The position numbers were made by a program, and so were the translations under genes. The notes beneath the pieces were generated by a model. That model did no database searches and was not told the DNA's origin. It worked only from the letters and a program-made list of their open reading frames with translations. Positions 1 to 9,497 of a stretch of DNA of 64,000 nucleotides are shown here, one piece after another. The DNA comes from Hyphomicrobiaceae bacterium (GTDB lineage: Bacteria; Pseudomonadota; Alphaproteobacteria; Rhizobiales; Methyloligellaceae). The stretch spans positions 1-64,000 of the forward strand of contig JALCBY010000007.1 in the NCBI GenBank assembly GCA_028066055.1. Direction: 5' to 3'. Numbering within the stretch: the stretch's first letter is position 1; every line of letters starts with the position of its first letter.

Positions 1-1487
1 TTGACGAGGATCGACATCTTGACGAGATCGCCGGGCTCGTAGCCCGTGAGGGTGTAATCGAACGAGGCATAGCCGCGTGAGACGGACTTCAGCCTGTCGT
101 AGAAATCGAACACCACCTCGTTGAGCGGCAGTTCGTAAACCGCCATGGCGCGGCTGCCCGCGTAGGTCAGCTCCTTCTGCCGCCCGCGCCGGTCCTCGCA
201 CAGCTTCAGCACCGCGCCCAGATATTCATCCGGCACGAGGATCGTCGCCGAAATCCACGGCTCCTCCATATGGTCGATCTTGACCGGGTCGGGCATGTCG
301 GCAGGGTTGTGCAGCTCGCTTTCCGTGCCGTCGGTCATGAACAGCTTGTAGATGACCGAGGGCGCGGTGGTGACGAGGTCGATATCGAATTCGCGCTCCA
401 GCCGCTCGCGGATGATCTCCAGATGCAGGAGGCCCAGAAAACCGCAGCGGAAGCCGAAGCCGAGCGCGGCGGACGTCTCCATTTCGTAGGTGAAGCTGGC
501 GTCGTTGAGGCGCAACCGCGCAACCGCCTCGCGCAGATCTTCAAAATCGGCGGAGTCCGCCGGGAACAGACCGCAGAAAACGACCGGTTGGGCCGGTTGG
601 AAACCGGGCAGGGCTTCAGCACACGGACTCTTTTCATCCGTGACCGTATCGCCGACGCGAGTGTCGGCCACTTCCTTGATCGCAGCTGTGAAGAAACCGA
701 TCTCGCCGGCGGTGAGCACGCTCGTCATATCCTGCTTGGGACGGAAGATGCCGACCCGGTCGATCAGGTGCGTGGCGCCGGTGGACATGAGCTTGACCTT
801 CTGGCCCTTCTTCAGTGCGCCGTCGATGACGCGCACGAGCACCACGACGCCGAGATAGGGGTCGTACCAGCTGTCCACCAGCATGGCCTTGAGGGGCGCT
901 TCGGGGTCGCCTTGTGGCGGCGGCAGGCGGGTGACGATGGCTTCGAGCACATCCTCGATGCCCTGTCCTGTCTTGGCGGATATCTCCAGTGCGTCAGTAG
1001 CATCAAGGCCGATCACGTCCTCGATCTGCTGGCGGATGCGGTCGGGTTCGGCCGCCGGCAGATCGATCTTGTTGAGGACGGGCACGATTTCATGGTCGAC
1101 TTCGAGCGCGTGATAGACGTTTGCCAGCGTTTGTGCTTCGACGCCCTGGCTCGCGTCCACCACCAGCAGCGAGCCCTCGCACGCGGCAAGGCTGCGGTTT
1201 ACCTCATAGGCGAAGTCCACATGCCCCGGCGTATCGATGAGGTTGAGGTCGTAGGTCTCGCCGTCCTTTGCCGTGTAGTTGAGGTGAACGGTCTGCGCCT
1301 TGATGGTGATGCCCCGCTCGCGTTCGAGCTCCATGGAATCGAGCACCTGCTCCTTCATCTCCCGGTCGGAGAGCCCGCCGCAGTGTTGGATCATGCGGTC
1401 GGCAAGCGTCGATTTGCCGTGGTCGATGTGGGCAATAATCGAAAAGTTGCGGATGCGCGACAGCGGTGTCGGTTTGCCAGTGCTCAT
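1..1487 (-). CDS. lepA: Elongation factor 4 (LepA), 3' end outside window
   Basis: Translational GTPase that acts on the ribosome and is linked to back-translocation and initiation fidelity. Reading from the ATG at 1487 the protein opens [18 protein letters not shown], then shows the G1 loop AHIDHGKST (residues 19-27), the G3 motif DTPGH and the G4 motif NKID, followed by EF-G-like domains II and III and part of domain V. About 495 of the roughly 600 residues usual for LepA lie in the window; the C-terminal domain is cut off by the left edge. The frame is open throughout. The long plus-strand frames over this gene are antisense shadows. The family call is very secure. Confidence 0.96.
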   Translation of the reverse strand, partial: MSTGKPTPLSRIRNFSIIAHIDHGKSTLADRMIQHCGGLSDREMKEQVLDSMELERERGITIKAQTVHLNYTAKDGETYDLNLIDTPGHVDFAYEVNRSLAACEGSLLVVDASQGVEAQTLANVYHALEVDHEIVPVLNKIDLPAAEPDRIRQQIEDVIGLDATDALEISAKTGQGIEDVLEAIVTRLPPPQGDPEAPLKAMLVDSWYDPYLGVVVLVRVIDGALKKGQKVKLMSTGATHLIDRVGIFRPKQDMTSVLTAGEIGFFTAAIKEVADTRVGDTVTDEKSPCAEALPGFQPAQPVVFCGLFPADSADFEDLREAVARLRLNDASFTYEMETSAALGFGFRCGFLGLLHLEIIRERLEREFDIDLVTTAPSVIYKLFMTDGTESELHNPADMPDPVKIDHMEEPWISATILVPDEYLGAVLKLCEDRRGRQKELTYAGSRAMAVYELPLNEVVFDFYDRLKSVSRGYASFDYTLTGYEPGDLVKMSILV

Positions 1488-1627
1488 GGGAGGCGCTTTT
1501 AGAGCTTTTCCGGGACAATTGAAACCGTCGTGAAGCGAAGGCACTTCACGCAAAATCCGCGTGGAAGTATCAAGTCACGGTCGGTTCGCACATCGGGTAT
1601 TTTCGAAAAACTTCGAACATCAATACA

Positions 1628-1656
1628 GAACGGCCGGGCGCAAGGCCCGGCCGTTC
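1628..1656 (-). terminator. Strong hairpin downstream of the chemoreceptor gene
   Basis: A perfect 12-bp GC-rich stem (GAACGGCCGGGC and its complement) with a 5-base loop, lying 27 bases past the chemoreceptor stop codon. It is followed by CTTTT only in the plus direction. On the minus strand, where the upstream gene needs it, the tail is only weakly T-rich. It probably ends the binding protein-chemoreceptor transcript before lepA. A second weaker hairpin (CGTGAAG stem) lies at 1529-1550. Confidence 0.6.
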
Positions 1657-1682
1657 CTTTTCCCCCGCGTGGTGGGACGCTG

Positions 1683-3887
1683 TTACGCCGCTGCCACCTT
1701 CTCAAGGAAATCATCGACCGTCTTGCGCAGCTGGTCCGCCTGCTCGGCCACGCTCGTGGAGGCATGCTCGACCTGGGCGGCGGATTGCGTGGTTTCCGAG
1801 ACCGAGGCGCTCAACCCATCCATATTCTCGGAAACTGCGCGTGCACTGGTCGCGGCCTGATGCACGCTCGAGTTGATCTCGCCCGTTGCCGCATTCTGCT
1901 GCTCCACGGAAGTGTTGATTGCCGCGGTGTATTTGCTGATCGTTGCCATCGTCGTTGAGATGGCCTCGATTGCGCCCACCGCGTCGCCGGTGGACGACTG
2001 GATCTCCGAAATTTGCGACGAAATCTCTTCCGTCGCCTTGGCGGTCTGGTTGGCGAGTGTTTTCACCTCCGCCGCAACCACCGCAAATCCCTTGCCTGCA
2101 TCACCGGCACGAGCGGCTTCGATCGTGGCGTTCAGGGCGAGCAGGTTGGTCTGCTCGGCGATGTCCTGGATCATGGTGACAATATCGCCGATCTTGTCCG
2201 CCGCAGTGGCCAGACTGGAGACCCGTTCCGTGGTCGATTTGACATTTTCTCCGGCCTCGCCAACCACGCTGGCGGCCTCTTCGACCTGGCGCGTAATTTC
2301 CGAAATCGAACTGGAGAGTTCTTCCGTTGCCGTCGCCACATTCTGCACGCTGCCATAGGCCTCCTGGGAAGCGCCCGTCGCACCGCCCGCCTTGGACGTC
2401 GTATCTTCGGCAATTTCCGTCAGGAGCTGAGCGGTAGACTGCATTTCATCCACGTTGCCGGAGACGGACTGCAGGACATCTCCAATGGCCACACGGAAGT
2501 CCGAGACGAGCTGTTCTACGCGCTTCTGGCGCTTTTCGCGCTCGAACTGTTCCTTCTCGCTGACAGAGGCAAGGCGCATGCGTTCGCGGGCATTCTCGCG
2601 AAACACCTCGACCGCCCGCGCCATGTCACCGATCTCGTCGTTGCTGGTGGAGGCTGGAAAGTCAGTCTCGATGTCGCCATTCGCAAGCGTCTGCATGTTT
2701 GTGATGAGCCGTTCCAGCCGGAGGGTCAGCCCGCGATGGACGACGAACAGTCCGATAATCACGGCGATGACGAGCGACACGACGCCGACGCCGATCATCA
2801 TCGATTGGCTGGTGGCGATAAGCTGGTGGACTTGCGCCGCGCTCTCCTGCGCTTGTGTGCGCTGCGCCGCGACCATGGAGTCGATGGAACTGCTCAACTG
2901 GTTGGTCAGGAAGAACATTTCTTCGATGATCGACTTGGATTTGCGGGCGGCTTCGAGTTCGTCGCGCCGGTCGGCGAGCAAGCCTGTCTTGGGATCGGCA
3001 AATGCGGTGATGACGAACAGCTTCGCGGTGAGGTTGGCGTCTCCCACGGTGTTGATGGCCTTTTCAAATCGTGCAGCAAGAGCGTTGATGCGATCTTGCA
3101 AGGGGATGATGCTGTCTTCATCTTCCGTCAGGGCACCGTTAACCATGAGCGCGACCAACTCGTGCAGCGCCGAGTCGGCCTCAAGCGCGGCCTTCAGCTT
3201 GGCGAGATGATCTCCCATTTCGTTCACTGAATTCGGATTTTCGAGCTGTCCGGCCTTTTCACCGGCAATGGCCGCATCGAAATAGGCGTCATCGATGATT
3301 GGTACGAAGGCGTGAGAAATCTCCGCATGTTCCCGGAACAGTTCGGCGAGATTTTCCGATCGCCTGGTGGCCGCGGCAAGCCTTGCACGGGTCGACTCGT
3401 CCAGTTGACTGAGGCTGTCCCCCAAAGCACTGACGCTCGACAGCAGGTCGTTGGCCTCCGAGGAACCTGGATTGTCCTTCAGCACGGTGTCTGTGCTTGT
3501 CTTGATGGTTTTGACGATCTTTTTCAGATCGCCGAACGCGCTTGAACGATCAAATTCGTCCTGGGCCTTCGATATCTCCACGGCTGCGGTCGCAATCTGG
3601 TTGCTCTGCACTGCCAGTTTGGATCCGTCAGCAACGGCGGAAATTCGTTTCTCCGCCAGGTTGTCGAAGTCCGATCGGATGCTGGAAAGGGAGAAGACGC
3701 CCGTTCCGGCGGAGATGATTGTAAGCAACGTCAGTACACCAAGCGCAATCAGCAGCTTGTATCGAATGGCGAGCGATGCGCCGAGCCCCGCAAACATGCT
3801 GCGTCCGTTCAGGGAAAATATTCCCGGCCGTTTGGAGTCCTCTCCGGCCGTGCCGGATGTTTCGGTGGTTGTTGTGTCATTGGACAT
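1683..3887 (-). CDS. Methyl-accepting chemotaxis protein with periplasmic sensor domain
   Basis: Transmembrane chemoreceptor that would signal to CheA/CheW. From the chosen ATG (734 aa) there is a cytoplasmic N-terminus of about 44 residues, TM1 near residues 45-67, a long mostly helical periplasmic region of about 295 residues, TM2 near 364-384, a HAMP linker and a C-terminal MCP signalling domain. The hairpin tip contains the conserved stretch [20 protein letters not shown]. The start at 3887 is preferred because AAGGA sits 8 bases upstream; an in-frame start 39 bases further upstream lacks this. The C-terminus (FLEKVAAA) has no CheR-docking pentapeptide. The gene lies 57 bases downstream of a binding-protein gene on the same strand, so the two are probably co-transcribed and may share a ligand. 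Confidence 0.93.
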   Translation of the reverse strand: MSNDTTTTETSGTAGEDSKRPGIFSLNGRSMFAGLGASLAIRYKLLIALGVLTLLTIISAGTGVFSLSSIRSDFDNLAEKRISAVADGSKLAVQSNQIATAAVEISKAQDEFDRSSAFGDLKKIVKTIKTSTDTVLKDNPGSSEANDLLSSVSALGDSLSQLDESTRARLAAATRRSENLAELFREHAEISHAFVPIIDDAYFDAAIAGEKAGQLENPNSVNEMGDHLAKLKAALEADSALHELVALMVNGALTEDEDSIIPLQDRINALAARFEKAINTVGDANLTAKLFVITAFADPKTGLLADRRDELEAARKSKSIIEEMFFLTNQLSSSIDSMVAAQRTQAQESAAQVHQLIATSQSMMIGVGVVSLVIAVIIGLFVVHRGLTLRLERLITNMQTLANGDIETDFPASTSNDEIGDMARAVEVFRENARERMRLASVSEKEQFEREKRQKRVEQLVSDFRVAIGDVLQSVSGNVDEMQSTAQLLTEIAEDTTSKAGGATGASQEAYGSVQNVATATEELSSSISEITRQVEEAASVVGEAGENVKSTTERVSSLATAADKIGDIVTMIQDIAEQTNLLALNATIEAARAGDAGKGFAVVAAEVKTLANQTAKATEEISSQISEIQSSTGDAVGAIEAISTTMATISKYTAAINTSVEQQNAATGEINSSVHQAATSARAVSENMDGLSASVSETTQSAAQVEHASTSVAEQADQLRKTVDDFLEKVAAA

Positions 3888-3944
3888 CGAATCAATCCTT
3901 GTTCGAATTCTTCTGGCTTCATGCACGTGGCATGAGCGCTTGGG

Positions 3945-5120
3945 TCACATCGTCAGCTTCACGACCGGACGAAACGAGCCGTCCGGGTTGATCTGTGTCA
4001 TGAACACTTGATCCATGCCCTGATTGTCCTTGGGGCCGAATGTCAGGGTCACACCACCGAGATCGTAGGTTCCGGTTGTCCAGATGGTTTCCATGAACTT
4101 GTCACGCGTGACTTCGCCCTTCATTTTCTTAAGCGTCATGACGGCGAGCTTGCCGACCATGTAACCCTCAAGCGAAACAAAGCCCGGTTCCGCTTTCGGA
4201 TCGAATGCCTTCAATGCGGCCTGGTAACTTTTGACCAGAGGAACGGATGTTTCCCATGGGAAAGGAACAACCTGAGAGATAATGACGTCCGTGCCGTCGG
4301 GTCCGAGTTCCTTCGCCAGCGCTTTCGATCCCACGAACGAGATGTTCACAAACGCCGGATTGAAATCGATTGAACGGGCAACCTTGATAAAGGTGGCGAT
4401 CGGTTTGTAGGCGCCGACCATGACCACTGCTTCGGGACGTTTGCGCCGGATGTCGATGAGTGCCGTTTTTACGGCGGTCGTATTGCGCGTATAGGTGCCT
4501 TTGGCGACGAGGTTCATTTTGCGCCGCTGCAGTGCTTCGGTCACGCCTTTGAGGCCCACGCGTCCGAAAGCATCGTCCTGATAGAGCAGAGCGATACGCG
4601 TGTATCCCAGATCTTCCGTCAGGTGCTTGATCCAGGCTTCGGTTTCCGCTGCATATGTGGCGCGGACATTCGCGACGTTGCCAAGTTCGTGATTGCGCAG
4701 GAATCCGGCGCCTGTGAATGGTCCGATGAAAGGAACTTTCGCTTTCGTAGCGATTGGCTGTGTGGCCTTGGATGTGGGTGTACCCACCGGGCCGATAAGG
4801 GCGAAAACATTGTCAGTCCCGATCAGCTTCTTCACGGCCTGGATCGAGGTGTCCGGTTCATAGCTGTCGTTGTAGCTCTTGAGTTCCAGCTTGCGGCCAT
4901 TGACGCCGCCCTCGCGGTTGGCTTCGGCAAATGCCGCGCGAATGCCGGCCCGCATGCCTTTTCCCAATGCGGCGGCCGGTCCCTCCAGAGCGGCGGCCTG
5001 ACCGAAAAGTATTTTGTCGTCGGTTACTCCCGTTTCGGCATGAACGGAAGTTGGCAGAAGCGTTGCCGCAAGTGCAGACGCCAGCGTGGCAGTATAGCAT
5101 TTCTGGATATTGATACGCAT
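3945..5120 (-). CDS. LivK-type periplasmic substrate-binding protein
   Basis: Type I periplasmic binding protein of the branched-chain amino acid/amide group (Peripla_BP_6), 391 aa from the ATG at 5120. The N-terminus has a positively charged start and a hydrophobic stretch ending LLPTSVHA, a plausible Sec signal with cleavage before ETGVTDD. The body shows typical features: VNGRKLEL, a DNVFALIGPVGTPTS block, a YQDDAFGRVG segment and a C-terminal PDGSFRPV tail. No permease or ATPase genes accompany it; the only partner is the chemoreceptor just downstream. It may therefore act as a ligand-presenting protein for chemotaxis, or serve a transporter encoded elsewhere. The ligand cannot be read from sequence. 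A start 36 bases upstream is possible but would lengthen the signal peptide. Confidence 0.88.
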   Translation of the reverse strand: MRINIQKCYTATLASALAATLLPTSVHAETGVTDDKILFGQAAALEGPAAALGKGMRAGIRAAFAEANREGGVNGRKLELKSYNDSYEPDTSIQAVKKLIGTDNVFALIGPVGTPTSKATQPIATKAKVPFIGPFTGAGFLRNHELGNVANVRATYAAETEAWIKHLTEDLGYTRIALLYQDDAFGRVGLKGVTEALQRRKMNLVAKGTYTRNTTAVKTALIDIRRKRPEAVVMVGAYKPIATFIKVARSIDFNPAFVNISFVGSKALAKELGPDGTDVIISQVVPFPWETSVPLVKSYQAALKAFDPKAEPGFVSLEGYMVGKLAVMTLKKMKGEVTRDKFMETIWTTGTYDLGGVTLTFGPKDNQGMDQVFMTQINPDGSFRPVVKLTM

Positions 5121-5521
5121 CACATGTCTCGCAGTTTGGTTCCCCTGCGAACACATTGATTTAGTCGTGTAAACAAAACATTTCTGATGGTTATTATAAA
5201 AGCAAATATTAGGGCAGAAATACTCTCTGCTACACTTTAGGTTGTGAAAGTATGTAAAAACTCAATCTCTGGTTGCGCGAGCCTCGTACGCAATATGACC
5301 GCAAACATGTTCGATAAAACCGTGCAGATAACGAACCGACAGTCCGAAAGGATACCGAGGCGCCGGGTTTTGAGAAATTTACAACGCCGAGTTGCGGTTT
5401 GGCGCTGATTCATCCACAGAACCGCTGCATTGCTCTTAAATTCCGGGGCGTTACACCTTAGATATGTATAAGGAAAACCAATAGTCCCGATGCGGATCGG
5501 GACACCCTCCGGAGGCCATAT
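5121..5521. other. Divergent intergenic region
   Basis: A 401-base gap between the divergently transcribed binding-protein gene and qmcA. The half near 5160-5230 is AT-rich and contains TATAAT on the minus strand (5193-5198), a candidate -10 element for the binding-protein operon; I see no convincing matching -35. No ORF with a good ribosome site and no clear RNA gene is visible. Confidence 0.5.
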
Positions 5522-6484
5522 ATGCTTGGTTTTGACATTTTCGTTCTGGTTGTCGTCGCGCTTATCGTTCTAACGATCATTGCGGGCGTTAAGACGGTGC
5601 CACAGGGATACAATTACACGATACAGCGGTTCGGACGGTTCACGCGTTCGCTGACGCCGGGCCTCGGCCTCATCGTTCCTTTCGTCGACCGCATCGGCAG
5701 CAAGATGAACATGATGGAGCAGGTGCTCAACGTTCCGAGCCAGGAAGTGATCACCCGTGACAACGCCATGGTCCAGGTGGACGGCGTGACTTTTTTCCAG
5801 GTTTTGGACGCGGCGCAGGCGAGTTACGAGGTGAACAACCTGGAGAATGCGATCCTCAACCTGACCATGACCAACATCCGTACGGTGATGGGTTCGATGG
5901 ATCTCGACGAGTTGCTCTCCAAGCGTGACGAAATCAATCACAAGCTTCTCGCCGTGGTCGATGAAGCAACCCGAACCTGGGGTGTGAAGGTCACGCGCAT
6001 CGAGATCAAGGATATCAATCCGCCGCGCGACCTTGTCGACGCCATGGCGCGCCAGATGAAGGCGGAACGCGACAAGCGCGCCGAAATTCTTATCGCCGAG
6101 GGCGAACGGCAGTCAGAGATCCTCAAGGCCGAAGGTGAAAAGCAGGCCCAGATCCTCGCGGCCGAAGGGCGCCGCGAAGCCGCTTTCCGGGATGCGGAAG
6201 CCCGCGAGCGCGAGGCGCAGGCCGAAGCCAAGGCGACCGAGATGGTGTCCACAGCTATTGCCGCCGGCAACGTTCAGGCGATCAACTACTTCGTTGCCAA
6301 CAACTATGTCGATGCGCTGAAGGACCTGGCGAAGGCGCCGAACCAGAAAGTTCTCATGCTGCCGGTCGAGGCGTCATCGGTCATCGGATCCATTGCAGGA
6401 CTGGCCGAGATCAGCCGCGAGGCCTTCAAGGACGGTTCGGACGGCGCCGCGCCCCCGCCGCGCGGGTCGGTGCCGCGGACCTGA
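5522..6484 (+). CDS. qmcA: SPFH/band 7 (stomatin-like) membrane protein, QmcA type
   Basis: Membrane-anchored SPFH-domain scaffold, 320 aa, a family linked to membrane microdomains and to FtsH-type quality control. Residues 4-24 form one N-terminal transmembrane helix. The SPFH domain follows (VPQGYNYTIQRFGRF, then TPGLGLIVPFVDRI), and residues about 180-245 form an Ala/Glu-rich coiled coil with repeated ILxAEGE units. The C-terminus is Pro-rich. A GGAGG ribosome site lies 6 bases before the ATG. The nfeD-like gene starts 16 bases downstream; stomatin-NfeD pairing is a widely conserved arrangement and supports the call. Confidence 0.93.
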   Translation: MLGFDIFVLVVVALIVLTIIAGVKTVPQGYNYTIQRFGRFTRSLTPGLGLIVPFVDRIGSKMNMMEQVLNVPSQEVITRDNAMVQVDGVTFFQVLDAAQASYEVNNLENAILNLTMTNIRTVMGSMDLDELLSKRDEINHKLLAVVDEATRTWGVKVTRIEIKDINPPRDLVDAMARQMKAERDKRAEILIAEGERQSEILKAEGEKQAQILAAEGRREAAFRDAEAREREAQAEAKATEMVSTAIAAGNVQAINYFVANNYVDALKDLAKAPNQKVLMLPVEASSVIGSIAGLAEISREAFKDGSDGAAPPPRGSVPRT

Positions 6485-6500
6485 TCGTAGGAGACCGACA

Positions 6501-6956
6501 ATGAGCGAAGTTTCGTCGATATTCTGGGCGCTGGGACCGTGGAACTGGCTGATTCTTGGCGGCCTCCTGCTTGCTCTGGAGCTGACTGCGCCGGGCATTT
6601 TCCTGATCTGGTTCGGTATGGCGGCGGGATTGACCGGACTGATAGCGATGATCTTCGAGATTTCATGGCAATGGCAGTTCGTCATATTCGGGGTACTGTC
6701 CGTTGCAGCGGTGATCACAGCACGGAAATATCTTCGCACCGGTATCGGCAAGGAAGAGGGGCGGCCACTGCTCAATCGCCGGGCGCAGCAGCATGTGGGA
6801 AAATCCTATGTTGTCGCCGAGGCGATCAAGAACGGCGTGGGCAAGGTCCGCGTTGGGGACACGTTGTGGCGTGCGGAAGGTCCCGATGCAAAGGAGGGGT
6901 CCAACGTCACGGTCACGGGTGCAGATGGCACCACGCTTCTTGTCGAGCCGAATTGA
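6501..6956 (+). CDS. NfeD-like membrane protein, short form
   Basis: Partner of the upstream stomatin-like protein, 151 aa. There are two or three hydrophobic helices in the first 75 residues (NWLILGGLLLALEL, FLIWFGMAAGLTGLIAM, FVIFGVLSVAAVI). A C-terminal soluble OB-fold domain follows, with the typical lines GKVRVGDTLWRAEG and GSNVTVTGADGTTLLVEP. It belongs to the short NfeD class without the ClpP-like protease domain. AGGAGA lies 8 bases before the ATG at 6501. An in-frame ORF extends 108 bases upstream into qmcA, but that part would not encode a membrane protein start. The stop is only 3 bases from the stop of the convergent motB-like gene. Confidence 0.9.
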   Translation: MSEVSSIFWALGPWNWLILGGLLLALELTAPGIFLIWFGMAAGLTGLIAMIFEISWQWQFVIFGVLSVAAVITARKYLRTGIGKEEGRPLLNRRAQQHVGKSYVVAEAIKNGVGKVRVGDTLWRAEGPDAKEGSNVTVTGADGTTLLVEPN

Positions 6957-6959
6957 CCG

Positions 6960-7838
6960 CTAACGTCGGGACGGCGCCCGCTCGGGCTTGTGATCGATGG
7001 GGAACGGCGGTGCTTCCGACATGACGAGAATGGATATCCGCCGGTTCGAGGCGAGGAACGGATCCTCGGGAAACAGCGGCTCGGCATCGGCGCGACCCAT
7101 AACCGAATGAAACCGGTCGTGCGGTAATCCGCTTTCGCCAAGAATGCGCCGTGCGGCCTTGGCCCGATCAGCCGAGAGATCCCACAAGGAATATCCCGGG
7201 TTCGTGTAGAGGCGGGATGCATCGGTATGACCGGTGATCTGAATGCGGTTCGGTAGGCCTTTCAACACCGGACCCATTTTCGCCAGCACGTTGCGCGTAC
7301 GGTCATAAGGTTTGGACGATCCTTGCGGAAACATTGACCGGCCTTCCTGATCTACAAGCTGGATGTGCAGTCCTTCCGGCGTCTCCTCGACCAGCAGGTT
7401 GTCGGAAAGTTCGGCGATCTCGGGTAGTTCACGCCAGGCCTGTCTCAGTGACGCGGCGGCAACTGCGAAATGGCGCGGCCGTTCGATGTCGGTGCGTTCA
7501 ATATCGTGAGTGTTGGCTTCAGGCCCCTGGTTCTTGCGCTCATCGTGCAGGGTATCGGCATACTCGGAGTCGGTTTCCTTGGGCACGGGCGACACATGCT
7601 TGACATAGTTGCGCACGGGTGAACCCTCCCGCTCGATCATACCGGCCCTGCGCTCCACATATTTGATGCCGAAGGCTTCGCGCATGGAACCCGCCACGAC
7701 CTGCAGCTTTTGCTTGTCCTGGATCGAAAAGGAAATAATCAGGACGAAGAAGCACACCAGGATCGACATCAGGTCGGCGAACGTCACCAGCCATTCGGGA
7801 AGTCCGGCATCCTGTTGGGGTTTGCGTCTGCTTGCCAT
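6960..7838 (-). CDS. motB: MotB-type stator subunit with OmpA peptidoglycan-binding domain
   Basis: Proton- or sodium-channel stator subunit of the flagellar motor, anchored to peptidoglycan, 292 aa. One N-terminal helix carries the family signature LVTFADLMSILVCFFVLI; Asp22 is the predicted ion-binding aspartate. A charged linker of about 130 residues leads to an OmpA/MotB domain with ITGHTDASR, LSADRAKAARRIL and SNRRISILV. It lies 15 bases downstream of the motA gene on the same strand, as expected. No other flagellar gene is in the window, so a non-flagellar use of an ExbBD/MotAB-like pair cannot be excluded, but the FADLM motif strongly favours a flagellar stator. Confidence 0.9.
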   Translation of the reverse strand: MASRRKPQQDAGLPEWLVTFADLMSILVCFFVLIISFSIQDKQKLQVVAGSMREAFGIKYVERRAGMIEREGSPVRNYVKHVSPVPKETDSEYADTLHDERKNQGPEANTHDIERTDIERPRHFAVAAASLRQAWRELPEIAELSDNLLVEETPEGLHIQLVDQEGRSMFPQGSSKPYDRTRNVLAKMGPVLKGLPNRIQITGHTDASRLYTNPGYSLWDLSADRAKAARRILGESGLPHDRFHSVMGRADAEPLFPEDPFLASNRRISILVMSEAPPFPIDHKPERAPSRR

Positions 7839-7853
7839 CTAATTCATCACCGG

Positions 7854-8645
7854 TTACGTGGCGGCGGGCTGCGCTTGCGCTTCTTCCGCTGCAACCTGCG
7901 CACGTGCCTTTTCTGGCAGATAGGCCACCAGCATCTCGCGGATCAGGTTGGGATTCTTGCCGGCTGCAAGCTGCATGACGCCGTCGATTGTAAGCGTCGC
8001 ACTGACGTCGGTGATCTTGCCTTTGGTCGACAGTTTGTCGGAGATCGGCAGCGCTACGAGGTTGGCAATCACCGCGCCGTAGAGCGTCGTCAGCAGCGCG
8101 ACGGCCATTGCGGGGCCGATGGTGGATGGATCTTCCATGTTGCTCAGCATCTGCACCAGGCCGACGATGGTGCCGATCATGCCGAAGGCAGGGGCAGCAT
8201 CGCCGATCGCCTTGTAGATGCGCTGTCCTTCGTCGAGACGCTCCAGCAGCTGATCGCGTTCCAGCTCCAGAGATTCCTGAATAAACTCCGGCTCGTAACC
8301 GTCAGCCACAAATTGCGCGCCCTTTTTCAGAAAGGGATCGTCGATTTCAAGGTTGTCGAGCGCAAGCGGGCCTTCGCGACGCACGATTTCGGCTAGCTCG
8401 GCTATTTTGTCGATCATCGTCTTCGGATCGGTATGTTTGTGGGTGAAGGCGACCTTGCCGCCCAGAACCAGCGCCTGAAAGACGTTTTTCAACGGAAAGC
8501 GGATGACCGTTGCGGCGAAGCCGCCGCCGACAACGATAAGGATCGAGGGTATGTTGACGAAAGTGCCGACGTCACCGCCGATAAGAATGGCGATCGCCAC
8601 CACGGTACTGCCGGCAAGAATACCGGCGATTGTTGCAATATCCAT
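7854..8645 (-). CDS. motA: MotA/PomA-type stator channel subunit
   Basis: Four-helix ion-channel subunit that couples ion flow to rotor torque, 263 aa. The N-terminus (MDIATIAGILAG, then SILIVVGGGFAATVIRFPL) resembles the shorter PomA/MotA class rather than the roughly 290-residue E. coli MotA. Two helices near the start are followed by a cytoplasmic loop rich in charged residues (REGPLALDNLEI) and then by two helices (FGMIGTIVGLVQML and a MAVALLTTLYGAVIANLVALP segment with the family prolines). The C-terminal tail is Ala/Gln-rich. It is the first gene of a two-gene unit with motB. PomA-like sequence hints at, but does not prove, sodium coupling. Confidence 0.9.
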   Translation of the reverse strand: MDIATIAGILAGSTVVAIAILIGGDVGTFVNIPSILIVVGGGFAATVIRFPLKNVFQALVLGGKVAFTHKHTDPKTMIDKIAELAEIVRREGPLALDNLEIDDPFLKKGAQFVADGYEPEFIQESLELERDQLLERLDEGQRIYKAIGDAAPAFGMIGTIVGLVQMLSNMEDPSTIGPAMAVALLTTLYGAVIANLVALPISDKLSTKGKITDVSATLTIDGVMQLAAGKNPNLIREMLVAYLPEKARAQVAAEEAQAQPAAT

Positions 8646-9161
8646 GGATCCCCCGAACGCTCCTTGTAACCGACCCCACCGGCCACGGATTTACCCTGAC
8701 TGTTGGTGCTCAGTTTACGGGCGAACCCCCTAACCATTCGCTAAGCGGTCCCGGTTTGCGATCACAAAAGGGAGAGGCGACCGGGCAATATCTGATTAAC
8801 CATGTGCCCGCGAAATCCGCAGATTTCTTGCATTTTGTGCCGCGTTCTTCTGGGGCTGCATCGTGGGGCATGAACGCGCCGGAAGCAGTTGGCGCCGCCG
8901 GCACCTTGCCGTTTACGCCTTGTTAACCATAGCGGGAGGTGTGGCCACGGCGCGGTCGAGGCAAAAACTGGTTGCTGGCGTAGCTTGCGCGATCTTTGAG
9001 ATTTTCTGAATGCTTTGCCCCGATGACCTGCAGTCCCGGCTATCAGCAAAGCTATGTGATAGTCAGTTGAGCAAGGCGAGAGCATTCGACTGGCGGCTCA
9101 CCTGTTGCGCGGAGAGACTGGCGTCGTCCTTGAAATTTTCGCCCCCCGAGCCAAATACGGT
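8646..9161. other. Intergenic region upstream of motA with CtrA-like boxes
   Basis: A 516-base gap with no convincing gene. It holds two perfect TTAACCAT octamers (8796-8803 and 8923-8930) and a 7/8 match CTAACCAT (8730-8737), all on the plus strand. TTAACCAT is a known half-site of the alphaproteobacterial cell-cycle regulator CtrA, which controls motility genes in several genera. The boxes lie 85-285 bases upstream of motA. No RNA gene or long hairpin was recognised. Confidence 0.45.
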
Positions 9162-9398
9162 CTAGCGTGCGCTTTCTTCCCAGTTCCTGCGGAATGACCG
9201 TGTAAATGCGTCAGATGCGATGCGGGTACCATTGAGCGCAACCCGCGCCACCGTCGCCGTTGCGTTCGTCGAAGCCTTGATGGATTGCGAGGTGACGATT
9301 GCCGCAGCACTCGCGATACAGCGCGCAAGATAGATGGTGATAACGCACACTGCGAGACCGAGAAGAACGAGGCGGTCAAGTGAACTTGCGGAATTCAT
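9162..9398 (-). CDS. Small single-pass membrane protein, unknown
   Basis: A 78-aa ORF that I do not recognise. It starts with ATG at 9398, with GGGGGA 4 bases upstream. Residues 8-35 are a hydrophobic helix (LVLLGLAVCVITIYLARC plus an Ala-rich continuation), followed by a Thr/Ala/Ser-rich segment and a basic tail (TRSFRRNWEESAR). A complete TTAA-N7-TTAA motif, the CtrA consensus, lies at 9464-9478, about 70 bases upstream. A good ribosome site, one membrane helix and a regulatory motif in promoter position together make a real gene likely, though it is short and lacks homology I can name. Function is unknown. Confidence 0.55.
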   Translation of the reverse strand: MNSASSLDRLVLLGLAVCVITIYLARCIASAAAIVTSQSIKASTNATATVARVALNGTRIASDAFTRSFRRNWEESAR

Positions 9399-9463
9399 GA
9401 TGTCCCCCAAGCGCAGATCGGGCGCTTATTCTCCAACCGGAAACAAGTATCGGGCCAGTTTGA

Positions 9464-9478
9464 TTAACGGGGGATTAA
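9464..9478. promoter_or_regulatory. CtrA-type box TTAA-N7-TTAA
   Basis: TTAA, seven bases, TTAA: the symmetrical full-site pattern bound by CtrA in alphaproteobacteria. It lies 66-80 bases upstream of the small membrane-protein ORF and just past the stop codon of kdsD. Seen in sequence; binding is inferred. Confidence 0.5.
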
Positions 9479-9497
9479 GTTTGGGATGCAGCTGGGC

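Noticed and set aside
270-1502. 410-codon plus-strand open frame over lepA
   Set aside because: Exact antisense of the LepA GTPase domains, whose motifs are intact on the minus strand.
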